From: Silvibacterium acidisoli
GTDB lineage: Bacteria > Acidobacteriota > Terriglobia > Terriglobales > Acidobacteriaceae
Length of the DNA: 64,000 nucleotides
Direction: 5' to 3'
Assembly: GCA_022870745.1 (NCBI GenBank)
Contig: CP085323.1
Coordinates: 4,030,001-4,094,000 of the forward strand
In this document: piece after piece, positions 35,833 through 43,918 of the stretch
Layout: each line of letters starts with the position of its first letter
Numbering within the stretch: the stretch's first letter is position 1
Notes under the pieces: model-generated
Databases searched by the model: none
Seen by the model: only the letters and a program-made list of their open reading frames with translations
Told to the model about the DNA's origin: nothing
Made by a program: the position numbers and the translations under genes

Positions 35833-36378
35833 CTATTGCGGAACCTGCCAACCGGCCCCGGCGTTTTCAAGCATCGTTTGTCCGGGCTGCGGAGAGCTGA
35901 CAGCTTTCCCCATGTCAGGGAAGGCAGCAGTCATCTTGTCCGTTTTTACCCACACCGGAATATCCATCAGCGTGGTGTGGTAGCTTGCCGTCGTCTGCAG
36001 GAACTTGCCCTGCTTGACCGGAGCGGTGAAGCTGTCGACGGCGGTCACGGTCTTATGTCCGTAGCAGAAACGCGGCGCGGCGCGCTCGCCGAGCGGCGTA
36101 AGCGTGTAGCGATAGAACTTGGCCGCGGGAACAGCTTCACGCTTCATCAGTCCCACGTCGGTCATCGCGTCCAGCTTCTTCTTCTGGTCGGCGAAGTTAT
36201 CGCCGGGCATCAGGTCGAGAGGGAACTTCAGGCCTTCCGGATAGAGGCATTCATTGTGCGCCTCGTAGTACTGGTTCAGGCCCTTCTGCAGCTTGTCGTT
36301 GCTGGGTTTTACATCGGTCGCGCAGCCTGCTGCCAGCATCAATGCGGCTGCGGCGAGGGTTTTGATCGTACCGTTCAT
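35833..36378 (-). CDS. Lipoprotein of unknown function
   Basis: Protein of 181 aa with a lipobox (LMLAAGC) at residues 13-19, so it is a lipid-anchored envelope protein. The mature part has YYEAHNECLYPEGLKFPLDL, then KLDAMTDVGLMKREAVPA and YRYTLTPLGERAAPRFCYGHKTVTAV. The block around the two Cys (NEC and RFC) is probably disulfide-linked. The alternation of helix and short strands is reminiscent of a winged-helix-like DUF seen in proteobacterial lipoproteins. I cannot name the family with confidence. Confidence 0.7.
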   Translation of the reverse strand: MNGTIKTLAAAALMLAAGCATDVKPSNDKLQKGLNQYYEAHNECLYPEGLKFPLDLMPGDNFADQKKKLDAMTDVGLMKREAVPAAKFYRYTLTPLGERAAPRFCYGHKTVTAVDSFTAPVKQGKFLQTTASYHTTLMDIPVWVKTDKMTAAFPDMGKAVSSPQPGQTMLENAGAGWQVPQ

Positions 36379-36546
36379 ACGTGCTCCTCTGTAGATGACT
36401 CATAAGAAGCACCTTGAGCCGGATTCGCCGCCTGACAGCAATTTTGTAACTTTATTTGCGAAATCGGAAAGCCTCAGGCAACAAAAATGTCTGTCTTCGC
36501 ACTCAGCCATAACAGCAACGCGTAACAGCACAACTGAGGGGACACA

Positions 36547-36762
36547 ATGAAAATTCTTGGAGTCATACTCGTCATCGCGGGCGTAGCGGCGCTCATCTAT
36601 GGCGGCTTTACCTTCACGACGAAGAAGAAGGCAGTAGACATGGGACCGATTCAGATCGACAAGACGGAGCATCATTCGGTGCCGCTGCCTCCGCTTCTTG
36701 GAGTCGTGGCGATTGTCGGCGGTGGCGCTCTCTTCTATTTCGGAGCGAAGGAAGGAAAATAA
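36547..36762 (+). CDS. Small membrane protein, DUF3185-like
   Basis: Protein of 71 aa with GAGGGG before the ATG. Two hydrophobic helices (ILGVILVIAGVAALIYGGF and LLGVVAIVGGGALFYFGA) flank a central FTTKKKAVDMGPIQIDKTEHH stretch. The layout, length and MGPIQI motif match the small DUF3185 family of inner-membrane proteins. No function is known. It stands alone. Confidence 0.75.
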   Translation: MKILGVILVIAGVAALIYGGFTFTTKKKAVDMGPIQIDKTEHHSVPLPPLLGVVAIVGGGALFYFGAKEGK

Positions 36763-36828
36763 CTGCAAGGAATCAGCCGCGGGCATTTCGGTCTGGGCAG
36801 GTATGGGCTTCACGCCCTGAGGCATTTC

Positions 36829-37161
36829 TCAGTGCGGCTGATTCTTCCACAGCATCGGCACGTAATAGACGCTCAGATACCAGGACAGCAGGAAGAGGAC
36901 GATCAGCCCTGCCAGCGACCAGAAGAAGAGTTGAACCGGCAGGGTTCGCATCAGGGTATGGCGTGGCGCAATCGGTTCATCGGCGCGGAAGACCATGCCG
37001 CTGGCGAAGCAGATGCAGGCTGCGATGGCTAAATGCAGGAACAAGGCCATCGCAATCCGCTCATCCCACCGCGTGCCGGGCACAAAGAATGCGCTGGCCA
37101 TCAGCGCCCATAGCGAGACGATGCTTAGCAGCAGCGAAATCGCTTTGCCCAGCTCCAACAC
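36829..37161 (-). CDS. Small membrane protein downstream of xylulokinase
   Basis: Protein of 110 aa with three hydrophobic helices (ISLLLSIVSLWALMASAFFV, IAMALFLHLAIAACICFASGMV, LFFWSLAGLIVLFLLSWYLS). The start is GTG with GAGG seven bases upstream, only seven bases after the xylulokinase stop, so the two genes form an operon. No family recognised. Confidence 0.65.
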   Translation of the reverse strand: MLELGKAISLLLSIVSLWALMASAFFVPGTRWDERIAMALFLHLAIAACICFASGMVFRADEPIAPRHTLMRTLPVQLFFWSLAGLIVLFLLSWYLSVYYVPMLWKNQPH

Positions 37162-37168
37162 ATTTGCC

Positions 37169-38632
37169 TCACGCGTATAGATTCTTCAGCGCTGGATAAA
37201 CCTTCCGGAAAGCATTGTATCCCCGCGCATACTGCGTTGCATCGGCGCTTACAGGTTCGATGCGCTGCGCTACGTGGATCGCCGCGGCGCAGGCGGCGTC
37301 GAGATCTGGCCACCCCTTCGCTCCAACGCCAGCCAGCAGGGCCGCGCCGAAGGCTCCGCCTTCTTCGGCGGTAAGAATCTCAACGGCATGGTTGTAGACC
37401 GATGCCTGTATTTGCCGCCAGAGCGGGCCGCGTGCTCCGCCGCCGCCAAGGCGTACGCCCTTGACGGGAATGCCCAGCTCGGCGAAGAGCGTGAAGGTGT
37501 CCTGCAGAGAATAGGCGACGCCTTCGAGGACGGCGCGGACAAGATGATCGCGGGTGTGCTGGGCCGTGAGGCCGACGAAAGCGGCGCGTGCCGTCGAGTC
37601 GAGATGCGGCGTGCGCTCGCCGAGCAGGTACGGAGTCCACAGCAGGTCATCGCTGCCTGCCGGGATCTTCGCCGCGCCTTGCGTAAGCGTGTCGTAATCG
37701 ACTCCGGGAGCAATCACATCCCGCAGCCAGCGCAGCGAGAGACCGGCGGACTGGGTGACGCCCATCACGTGCCAGCGACCGGGAACGGCATGGCAGAAGG
37801 TATGCAGGCGGCCCTGCGGATCGCGCGTGGGGGCTGCCGTGGCCGCGAAGACCACGCCTGAGGTGCCGATGGTAGCCGAGACCGAGCCGGGTTCGAGGAT
37901 GCCCATGCCGACCGCGCCGGCGCCCTGGTCGCCTGCTCCGGCGGCTACTGGCGTGCCGGCGATGAGGCCGGTAAGCTTAGCGGCTTCGTCCGAGATGTGC
38001 GCGCAGATCTCCGGCGACTCGAAGAGTTCCGGCAGCCACGCCTCGGGAATGCCCGCGACCTTCGCGACCTCGGACGACCAGCGGCGATTGGCGACGTCGA
38101 GCAGCAGCGTGCCCGATGCCTCGTGCACGTCGATGGCGTACTTGCCAGTCAGCTTGAAGCGGACGTAGTCCTTGGGGCAGAGGATATGCGCGATGTTCGC
38201 GAAGATCTCCGGCTCGTTCTTCTTCACCCACAGCAGCTTGGTCAGCGTGAAGTTGGGCAGCGCGGGGTTCGCGGTCAGCTCGATCAGCTTTTCGCGGCCG
38301 ATCTGCTCATGCAGCCAGTCGCATTCCGCATCGGTACGCTGGTCGCACCATATCAGCGAAGGACGCAGCACGTTGCCGTGTACATCGAGCATGACCGCTC
38401 CATGCATCTGGCCAGTGAGACCGACGGCTTCAACCTTCGCGCCCGTCGCGAGAACCTCGCGAATCGCCTGCTGCGCGGCGCGCCACCAGTCTTCGGGGTC
38501 CTGTTCGGCCCAGCCGGGGTATGGGCTGCGGAAGTTCGCGTGTTCGGCCGAGGCCGAGGCCTTGAGCCTGCCATCCAAATCAACCAGTACGGCACGGGTG
38601 CCGCCGGTACCTATATCCAGCCCTAAAAACAC
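37169..38632 (-). CDS. xylB: Xylulokinase, FGGY carbohydrate kinase family
   Basis: ATP-dependent phosphorylation of D-xylulose to xylulose 5-phosphate (487 aa, usual length). Domain 1 has FLGLDIGTGGTRAVLVD (phosphate loop) and GLTGQMHGAVMLD (a substrate Asp region with the xylulokinase-specific QMHG). Domain 2 has VAAGAGDQGAGAVGMG, GVTQSAGLSLRWLRD and LGGGGARGPLWRQIQ. GTG start with AAAGGAG upstream. No xylose isomerase or transporter gene is nearby; a small membrane protein follows in the operon. Confidence 0.95.
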   Translation of the reverse strand: MFLGLDIGTGGTRAVLVDLDGRLKASASAEHANFRSPYPGWAEQDPEDWWRAAQQAIREVLATGAKVEAVGLTGQMHGAVMLDVHGNVLRPSLIWCDQRTDAECDWLHEQIGREKLIELTANPALPNFTLTKLLWVKKNEPEIFANIAHILCPKDYVRFKLTGKYAIDVHEASGTLLLDVANRRWSSEVAKVAGIPEAWLPELFESPEICAHISDEAAKLTGLIAGTPVAAGAGDQGAGAVGMGILEPGSVSATIGTSGVVFAATAAPTRDPQGRLHTFCHAVPGRWHVMGVTQSAGLSLRWLRDVIAPGVDYDTLTQGAAKIPAGSDDLLWTPYLLGERTPHLDSTARAAFVGLTAQHTRDHLVRAVLEGVAYSLQDTFTLFAELGIPVKGVRLGGGGARGPLWRQIQASVYNHAVEILTAEEGGAFGAALLAGVGAKGWPDLDAACAAAIHVAQRIEPVSADATQYARGYNAFRKVYPALKNLYA

Positions 38633-38762
38633 GCGATTGCTCCTTTGGAAACAGCCTTCAGTCGTTAGCTTTCAGCTTTCAACGGATGCTGTGCCATCTC
38701 ACTTTAATTGTTTGCGACAGCGTCCGCCAGCCGCTGCCCTTGAGCGGTCGTCCCTCGAGGAT

Positions 38763-38840
38763 TGTCATTCCGAAACCAGTGAGGAATCTGCACTTCGCGC
38801 AGTCGATAAAGGCAGATTCCTCGTTTCACCCGGAATAACA
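38763..38840. repeat. Dispersed palindromic element, complete (f)
   Basis: TGTCATTCCGAAACCAGTGA and GAATCTGC form the left arm; GCAGATTCCTCGTTTCACCC and GGAATAAC form the right. It ends two or three bases before the tag stop codon. Confidence 0.85.
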
Positions 38841-38842
38841 AG

Positions 38843-39424
38843 TCATAGAGCGCGAGCCTTGCCGGCAGCAGCGCAGGGCTTGCGGCGGAAACACGTCTCC
38901 GAGTGATCGTTGACCATGCCCGAAGCCTGCATAAACGCGTGCACAATGGTCGGACCAACAAACTTGAAGCCGCGCTTCTTCAGCTCCTTCGACATGGCAA
39001 TGGAAGCGGCTGTCTGTGCCACGATTGGACCCTTCGCCTGTACGGGTTTGCCTCCGGCCAGCGACCAGATCCAGTGAGAGAAGCTTTCGCCGGACTTCTC
39101 CATCGCAACGTAGATACGAGCTGCGCCGATGGTCGCCACGATCTTTGCGCGGGAGCGGATGATGCCTTCGTCGGCCAGCAGGCGCTCGATGTCCTTCTCG
39201 GTAAACTTTGCGACCTTGTGCGGATCGAATCCGCGAAAGGCTTTGCGAAAGGCCTCGCGCTTGCGCAGCACGGTAATCCACGACAGCCCCGCCTGGAAGC
39301 CCTCAAGCATCAGCAGCTCCCAGAGCGTGCGGCTGTCATATTCGGGCATGCCCCATTCGGTGTCGTGGTAATCGCGCATCGATGGGTCCGATCCGGCCCA
39401 GGTACAGCGTTGGATTTCAGGCAT
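38843..39424 (-). CDS. tag: DNA-3-methyladenine glycosylase I
   Basis: Excises 3-methyladenine from alkylated DNA (193 aa, usual length). Family blocks are RCTWAGSDPSMRDYHDTEWG, with the N-terminal zinc Cys and the DxEWG motif, then LWELLMLEGFQAGLSWITVL and FRGFDPHKVAKF. FVGPTIVHAFMQASGMVNDH near the end supplies the C-terminal zinc His/Cys (HSETC). It is followed immediately by the dispersed palindrome f. A PEBP-like gene lies nine bases upstream, so the two are probably co-transcribed. Confidence 0.95.
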   Translation of the reverse strand: MPEIQRCTWAGSDPSMRDYHDTEWGMPEYDSRTLWELLMLEGFQAGLSWITVLRKREAFRKAFRGFDPHKVAKFTEKDIERLLADEGIIRSRAKIVATIGAARIYVAMEKSGESFSHWIWSLAGGKPVQAKGPIVAQTAASIAMSKELKKRGFKFVGPTIVHAFMQASGMVNDHSETCFRRKPCAAAGKARAL

Positions 39425-39433
39425 GGTCTCTCG

Positions 39434-40006
39434 CTAATTAGGTAGATGGAAGCGTCCGACGAGAACGCCTTTCATCAGAATATGCCCTTCCATCGCCTTC
39501 TCGACATCGGCCTGCGTGGCATCGGGGCCGAGTGGGAGCCTGGTGTCCAGCGCGTAGAGTTCGAAGGTGTAATGATGGTTCGGGCCAACCGCCGCCGCGC
39601 CCATGCCGAGGTATCCAACCTTCTTCGCGCGATTCATCGCCTGGATCGATCCGTTAGGTAACGTTGCGTTTGCCGGAACGCCTTCGGCAAGCTCGCGCGC
39701 GGTCCCCGGAATATTGAAGACCATCCAGTGCAGCACCTGTTCGTTGCTCTTATCGATGGATGTATCGGGATCGTGAACGATCAGCGTGAAGCTCTGCGTG
39801 CCGTCAGGAACGAAGTCCCAGGTAAGCTTCGGCGAGGTGGCTCCAGCGGTCTTCGCATTCGGAGCAGCCATGGTGTAGCGGTCGGGAATGATGCCTCCAT
39901 CATCGAAGGCCGTTGTAGTGAGAGTAAGGCGCTGTTTGCCGGGAGTTTGGGCGAGAAGCGACGGAGCTGTGAAGAGAACAATGGCCGCGATGAGAAGCTT
40001 TTTCAT
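39434..40006 (-). CDS. Exported YbhB/YbcL-like PEBP-family protein
   Basis: Phosphatidylethanolamine-binding-protein fold (190 aa) with a signal peptide (KKLLIAAIVLFTAPSLLAQ). Blocks are FDDGGIIPDRYT, SPKLTWDFVPDGTQSFTLIVHDPDT, VLHWMVFNIPGTARELAEGVP and HHYTFELYALDT. These form the conserved anion pocket DPD..HW. Bacterial members have no firmly known role. GGAGG precedes the ATG. Probably an operon with tag (nine-base gap). Confidence 0.92.
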   Translation of the reverse strand: MKKLLIAAIVLFTAPSLLAQTPGKQRLTLTTTAFDDGGIIPDRYTMAAPNAKTAGATSPKLTWDFVPDGTQSFTLIVHDPDTSIDKSNEQVLHWMVFNIPGTARELAEGVPANATLPNGSIQAMNRAKKVGYLGMGAAAVGPNHHYTFELYALDTRLPLGPDATQADVEKAMEGHILMKGVLVGRFHLPN

Positions 40007-40045
40007 GATTGCCTCCAGACGACGCAGACATTGTAGCCGGAGGAA

Positions 40046-40077
40046 GCGAGAGCCTCGTCAATGGACGAGGCTCTCGC
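40046..40077. other. Perfect 14-bp hairpin downstream of the outer-membrane protein gene
   Basis: GCGAGAGCCTCGTC and GACGAGGCTCTCGC around a four-base loop (AATG). No T-run follows on either strand. It could stabilise or terminate the upstream minus-strand message. Confidence 0.6.
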
Positions 40078-40088
40078 CTTGTAGCTCA

Positions 40089-40142
40089 TCACGGAGAGCA
40101 CATAGAGAGTCTTCGCAAAACCCTCTGTGCTCTCTGTGGTGA
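40089..40142. repeat. Inverted repeat of the CACAGAG type
   Basis: TCACGGAGAGCACA and TGTGCTCTCTGTGGTGA pair with one mismatch around 23 bases. Similar GTGTTCTCTGTGG words occur as dispersed repeats in several soil bacteria; only one copy is seen here. Confidence 0.5.
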
Positions 40143-40191
40143 ATATTTCTTCAAAGTGAGCGGAGCAGCGAAACCTGCGAAGAGGTGTCGT

Positions 40192-40710
40192 CTACGGTAG
40201 ACGCAGAACGATGCCGGTAGTCAGAGTCTTCGGGTTCGGATTGCCGATGTTATCGGCCGTAAAGCCCATGTAGGAGAACTCGGCTACACGCCAGTCGATG
40301 TGCGGGAAGATCGTCCAGTCGAGACCGGCAATCAGGTTGTAGTTCAGCGAAGTTTTGTCGGTCGTGGACGAGCCCTGGCCAATCTCGATCTTCGAGCCGC
40401 CAATTTCTGCCGCGATATACGGCATAAACGGTACCAGGTGGGGCCTGAGGCGAAGTTGCGGTCCGACAGTGCCGCTGTAGATGGTGTTCTGGCCGCTGCC
40501 GCCGAGCAGCGAAGCACGCGCGTCGGCGCCGAGCGAGATAAAGGGCGCGTGCCAGAAGTCGTGATAAGCCCCGAATGTCGTGCCGCTGTTCCAGCCAACG
40601 TTGGGGATGTTGAAATCGGAAGCGCTGTAACCGGCGTAAATACCTGTCTGTGCAAAGGCAGCAGCAGGCATCAGGAGAAGAAATGCAAAGAGCAGCTTAA
40701 GAGAACGCAT
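40192..40710 (-). CDS. Outer-membrane beta-barrel protein
   Basis: Protein of 172 aa with GAAGGAA before the ATG and a signal peptide (SLKLLFAFLLLMPAAAFAQ). The mature part is a series of amphipathic strands with aromatic ends (GIYAGYSASDF, AYHDFWHAPFISLGADARAS, PHLVPFMPYIAAEIGG, YNLIAGLDWTIFPHIDWRV), an eight-stranded OmpA-like or OmpW-like barrel. It ends in IVLRLP. Substrate or role unknown. Upstream on the same strand is korB, 82 bases away. Confidence 0.8.
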   Translation of the reverse strand: MRSLKLLFAFLLLMPAAAFAQTGIYAGYSASDFNIPNVGWNSGTTFGAYHDFWHAPFISLGADARASLLGGSGQNTIYSGTVGPQLRLRPHLVPFMPYIAAEIGGSKIEIGQGSSTTDKTSLNYNLIAGLDWTIFPHIDWRVAEFSYMGFTADNIGNPNPKTLTTGIVLRLP

Positions 40711-40792
40711 GATGATTCCTTCAGTTGATTCTGGCAATAAAACAGCCACACGTATAAGACGCGTGGCTGTCAAAAACAGAGGTCTGTAGAAG

Positions 40793-41830
40793 TTACAAAA
40801 GCTTCGCCATGATCTCAGTTAGTACCTGCTTCGAAGGGCGCGTGCGACTTTCAGGCAGCGTGGCGAGCGGCTCATCGACTGTATTCAACAGTTCGGTGAA
40901 GCTGGGCTTCTGCGTGTCGATATAGAAGACGCCGGTAAGGATCTCCCCCTTCTCGTGGGCTTCCATTAGCGCACTGACAGCGGACACGCGGTTGTTCGGG
41001 TTGTAATCCTCGCGCAGCTTGCGAAGGCGCAGGTGAGAGCCGTCATGCATCTTCACGTCGTAGGTCGAGCCCGCGTCGTAGTCGACAGAGATATCTTCGA
41101 AATGCGGCACAAAGCCCACTTCGCTGATCGCCTCTTCGTGCTCCTGCATGTACTTGTAGCTCTTGGTCGAGCCCTCGTGATCGTTGAAGGTTACGCAGGG
41201 CGAGATGACATCGAGCATCACCGTGCCCTTGTGCGAGATCGCAGCCTTCAGCATGGCAAGCAGCTGCTTCTTATCTCCTGAAAAAGAGCGGCCGACGAAC
41301 GTGGCTCCAAGCTGCACGGCCAGCGCGCAGGTGTCGATCGCTGGCAGATCGTTGATGACGCCGGTCTTCAGCTTCGAACCAACATCGGCAGTCGCCGAGA
41401 ACTGGCCCTTGGTGAGTCCGTACACGCCGTTGTCTTCGATGATGTAGATGATCGGCAGATTGCGTCGCAGAAGGTGGACGAACTGCCCCATGCCGATGGA
41501 TGCCGTGTCGCCATCGCCGGAGACGCCGAGTGCCTTTACGGTCTTGTTCGCAAGCAGCGCGCCAGTGGCGACAGCAGGCATGCGTCCATGGACGGTGTTG
41601 AAGCTGTGCGCACGCGAGAGAAAGTAGGCCGGGCTCTTCGATGAGCAGCCGATGCCGGAGATCTTCATTACGCGCTCGGGCTGCACACCCATCTCGTACA
41701 TCGCGTCGATGATGCGTTCGGAGATGGCATTGTGTCCGCAGCCGGCGCAGAGCGTTGTCTTGCCGCCACGATAGTCGACGATGGGCAGGCCGATGCGGTT
41801 GACCTTCGGTGTTGGAGTTGCGGTCGCCAT
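40793..41830 (-). CDS. 2-oxoacid:ferredoxin oxidoreductase, beta subunit
   Basis: TPP-binding beta subunit (345 aa) of an oxidoreductase that converts a 2-oxoacid (2-oxoglutarate or pyruvate) to the acyl-CoA with ferredoxin reduction. Motifs are CAGCGHN and GIGCSSKSP, whose Cys residues suit a 4Fe-4S cluster, and the TPP motif GDGDTASIGMGQFVHLL ending in EDNGVYGLTKGQ. It directly follows the alpha gene with no spacing. The substrate cannot be settled from sequence; the fused gamma-alpha partner and the DHEGSTKSY block favour the KorAB type. Confidence 0.93.
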   Translation of the reverse strand: MATATPTPKVNRIGLPIVDYRGGKTTLCAGCGHNAISERIIDAMYEMGVQPERVMKISGIGCSSKSPAYFLSRAHSFNTVHGRMPAVATGALLANKTVKALGVSGDGDTASIGMGQFVHLLRRNLPIIYIIEDNGVYGLTKGQFSATADVGSKLKTGVINDLPAIDTCALAVQLGATFVGRSFSGDKKQLLAMLKAAISHKGTVMLDVISPCVTFNDHEGSTKSYKYMQEHEEAISEVGFVPHFEDISVDYDAGSTYDVKMHDGSHLRLRKLREDYNPNNRVSAVSALMEAHEKGEILTGVFYIDTQKPSFTELLNTVDEPLATLPESRTRPSKQVLTEIMAKLL

Positions 41831-43708
41831 CTAGATACCCTCCTGCAGCACAAGTTCGTCTGTGACCGATCGCGCATCGATCGGCAGTCCATTGAAGTGA
41901 CGGATGCTGCGCAGCCTGACCGCATCCTCAGCGGGAAGGTCGAGCTTGAGCAGGCTTAGCAGCTGTGCATCGCGATTCTGTTCGACGATATAGACGCGTT
42001 CGTGCGCGGCGACGAAGTCGTGAATCTCCTTCGCGAAAGGGAAGGCCCGGATGCGGAGATAATCCGTCTCAATGCCGTACTCCCGGCTGAGCTGGTCGCG
42101 GCTTTCGGAGACGGCGAAGTCCGAGGTGCCGAAGGCGACGAGGCCAATCGGCGAGCTGCCGTTTTGCACGACGAACGGCGCGGGAACGAGCGTGCGGGCG
42201 GTCTCGAATTTGCGAGCCAGCCGCTCCATCTGATTCTGATAGTCGTCGGGCCGCTCGGTGTAGAGCGCTTTCTCGTTGTGACCGGTGCCGCGGGTAAAGT
42301 AGGCGGCCTTGGGATGATCCGTGCCCGGCAGGGTGCGGTAGGGGATACCGTCGCCATCGACATCGGCGTAGCGGGCGAAGTCGCCGAGGCGGTTCAGGTC
42401 TTCGGCGGTCAGCACCTTACCCCGATCAAGTGGCTTGTCGGGATACTCGAAGGGATCGGACATCCAGTTGTTCATGCCGAGATCGAGATCTGACACGACG
42501 AAGACGGGAGTCTGCAGCCTCTCGGCCAGGTCGAAGGCGGCGATGGCGAACTCGTAGCACTCTCTCACCGAACCGGGCAGCAACATGACATGCCTGGTAT
42601 CTCCGTGGGAGAGGTAGGCGATGGAAAGCAGGTCGGCCTGCGCTGTGCGCGTGGGCAGGCCGGTCGAGGGACCTACGCGCTGGATGTCGAAGATCACTCC
42701 CGGAAGCTCTGCGAAGTATCCCAGGCCGGCGAACTCGGCCATCAGCGAAATTCCGGGCCCGGAGGTTGCGGTCATGGAGCGCGCGCCGGCCCATCCCGCT
42801 CCCAGCACCATGCCCACCGCCGCCAGCTCGTCTTCGGCTTGTACGACAGCAAAGCTGGCTTTCCCATCAGGCTCTACGCGATATTTCTTCAAGTAATCGA
42901 TTAACTGTTCAACGACGGAAGAAGATGGAGTGATCGGGTACCAGGTCACAACAGTGACGCCGGCAAACATGGCGCCGAGAGCGGCGGCGGCATTGCCGTC
43001 GATGATGATCTTTCCCTCGGTCGCACGCATGCGTTCGAGAAGGAAGGGATCCTGCTTGGGAAGCGATTCAGCGGCGTAGTTGTAGCCCGCCTCGATGGCG
43101 GCCCAGTTCAGGTCGGCTGCCTTCTGCTTTTTGGCGAACTGGCGGCGGACGGCTTTCTCAACGACCTCGACGTCTAGCGAGATCAGCTTCGCGACCACGC
43201 CAACGTAAACCATGTTCTTCACCAGCTTGCGCAGGCGGGCCTCGGGGCAGACGGCCGCGGTGATTTTGTCGAATGGAACCGGATAGCAGGTAATGTCATC
43301 GCGGTACTGCGCGAGATCGAGCGACGTTTCGTAGATGGCCACCGCGCCGGATGGCAGCGAGAGGATGTCTTCCTTCGCGGTCTCGGCGTTCATGGCTACG
43401 AGGATGTCGATCTCTTTCTTGCGGGCGACGTATCCGTGTTTGCTGGCGCGGATGGTGTACCAGGTGGGCAGGCCGGCGATGTTCGATGGGAAGAGGTTTT
43501 TGCCGCTGACCGGGATGCCCATGGCGAAGATGCTTCGCAGCAGGATGGTGTTGGCAGACTGAGATCCGGAGCCGTTTACCGTGGCTACCTGGATGCTGAA
43601 GTCGTTGATGATCGGGGTTTTCGTTCCGGAAGACTGTTCTATCGTGCCTGCGGCGGGCTGCGTGGATTCAGGTCCGGCAGCGCCCAGGGCAACATCACCT
43701 GTCGCCAT
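41831..43708 (-). CDS. 2-oxoacid:acceptor oxidoreductase, fused gamma-alpha subunit
   Basis: Protein of 625 aa. An N-terminal gamma domain (about 35-210: VNGSGSQSANTILLRSIFAMG, KEIDILVAMNAETAKED) is joined to the alpha pyrimidine-binding domain (about 255-500: GNAAAALGAMFAGVTVVTWYP and ITPSSSVVEQL, then GISLMAEFAGLGYFAELP). A C-terminal domain II follows. It forms the catalytic enzyme with the beta subunit encoded immediately downstream. AAAGGGG precedes the chosen ATG. The pair gives the organism a ferredoxin-linked route beside the AceE-type dehydrogenase found earlier. Confidence 0.93.
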   Translation of the reverse strand: MATGDVALGAAGPESTQPAAGTIEQSSGTKTPIINDFSIQVATVNGSGSQSANTILLRSIFAMGIPVSGKNLFPSNIAGLPTWYTIRASKHGYVARKKEIDILVAMNAETAKEDILSLPSGAVAIYETSLDLAQYRDDITCYPVPFDKITAAVCPEARLRKLVKNMVYVGVVAKLISLDVEVVEKAVRRQFAKKQKAADLNWAAIEAGYNYAAESLPKQDPFLLERMRATEGKIIIDGNAAAALGAMFAGVTVVTWYPITPSSSVVEQLIDYLKKYRVEPDGKASFAVVQAEDELAAVGMVLGAGWAGARSMTATSGPGISLMAEFAGLGYFAELPGVIFDIQRVGPSTGLPTRTAQADLLSIAYLSHGDTRHVMLLPGSVRECYEFAIAAFDLAERLQTPVFVVSDLDLGMNNWMSDPFEYPDKPLDRGKVLTAEDLNRLGDFARYADVDGDGIPYRTLPGTDHPKAAYFTRGTGHNEKALYTERPDDYQNQMERLARKFETARTLVPAPFVVQNGSSPIGLVAFGTSDFAVSESRDQLSREYGIETDYLRIRAFPFAKEIHDFVAAHERVYIVEQNRDAQLLSLLKLDLPAEDAVRLRSIRHFNGLPIDARSVTDELVLQEGI

Positions 43709-43844
43709 TTGGCGGTATCCCCTTTGAGAGGAATGGGAAAGGCTGGTCTCTTTCCAGGCCACCCATTATAGCCACTCGCAAAAGGGCGTTCCCGCATAGT
43801 GAAACCGGTTTCTGGGGGAACGAAGAGCAGATGATTTGTTGCGG

Positions 43845-43853
43845 TCGGAATGA
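43845..43853. repeat. Right-end fragment of the dispersed palindrome (i)
   Basis: A solitary CGGAATGAC, the usual right terminus of the element family, in the gap between the korA-type and dapA-like genes. Too short to be certain. Confidence 0.25.
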
Positions 43854-43918
43854 CAGACGTTTGGGAAAGGCAAAGGGGCCCAGAATCCCGATCTCGGTTT
43901 TCCGAACCCTGCTTTAAC

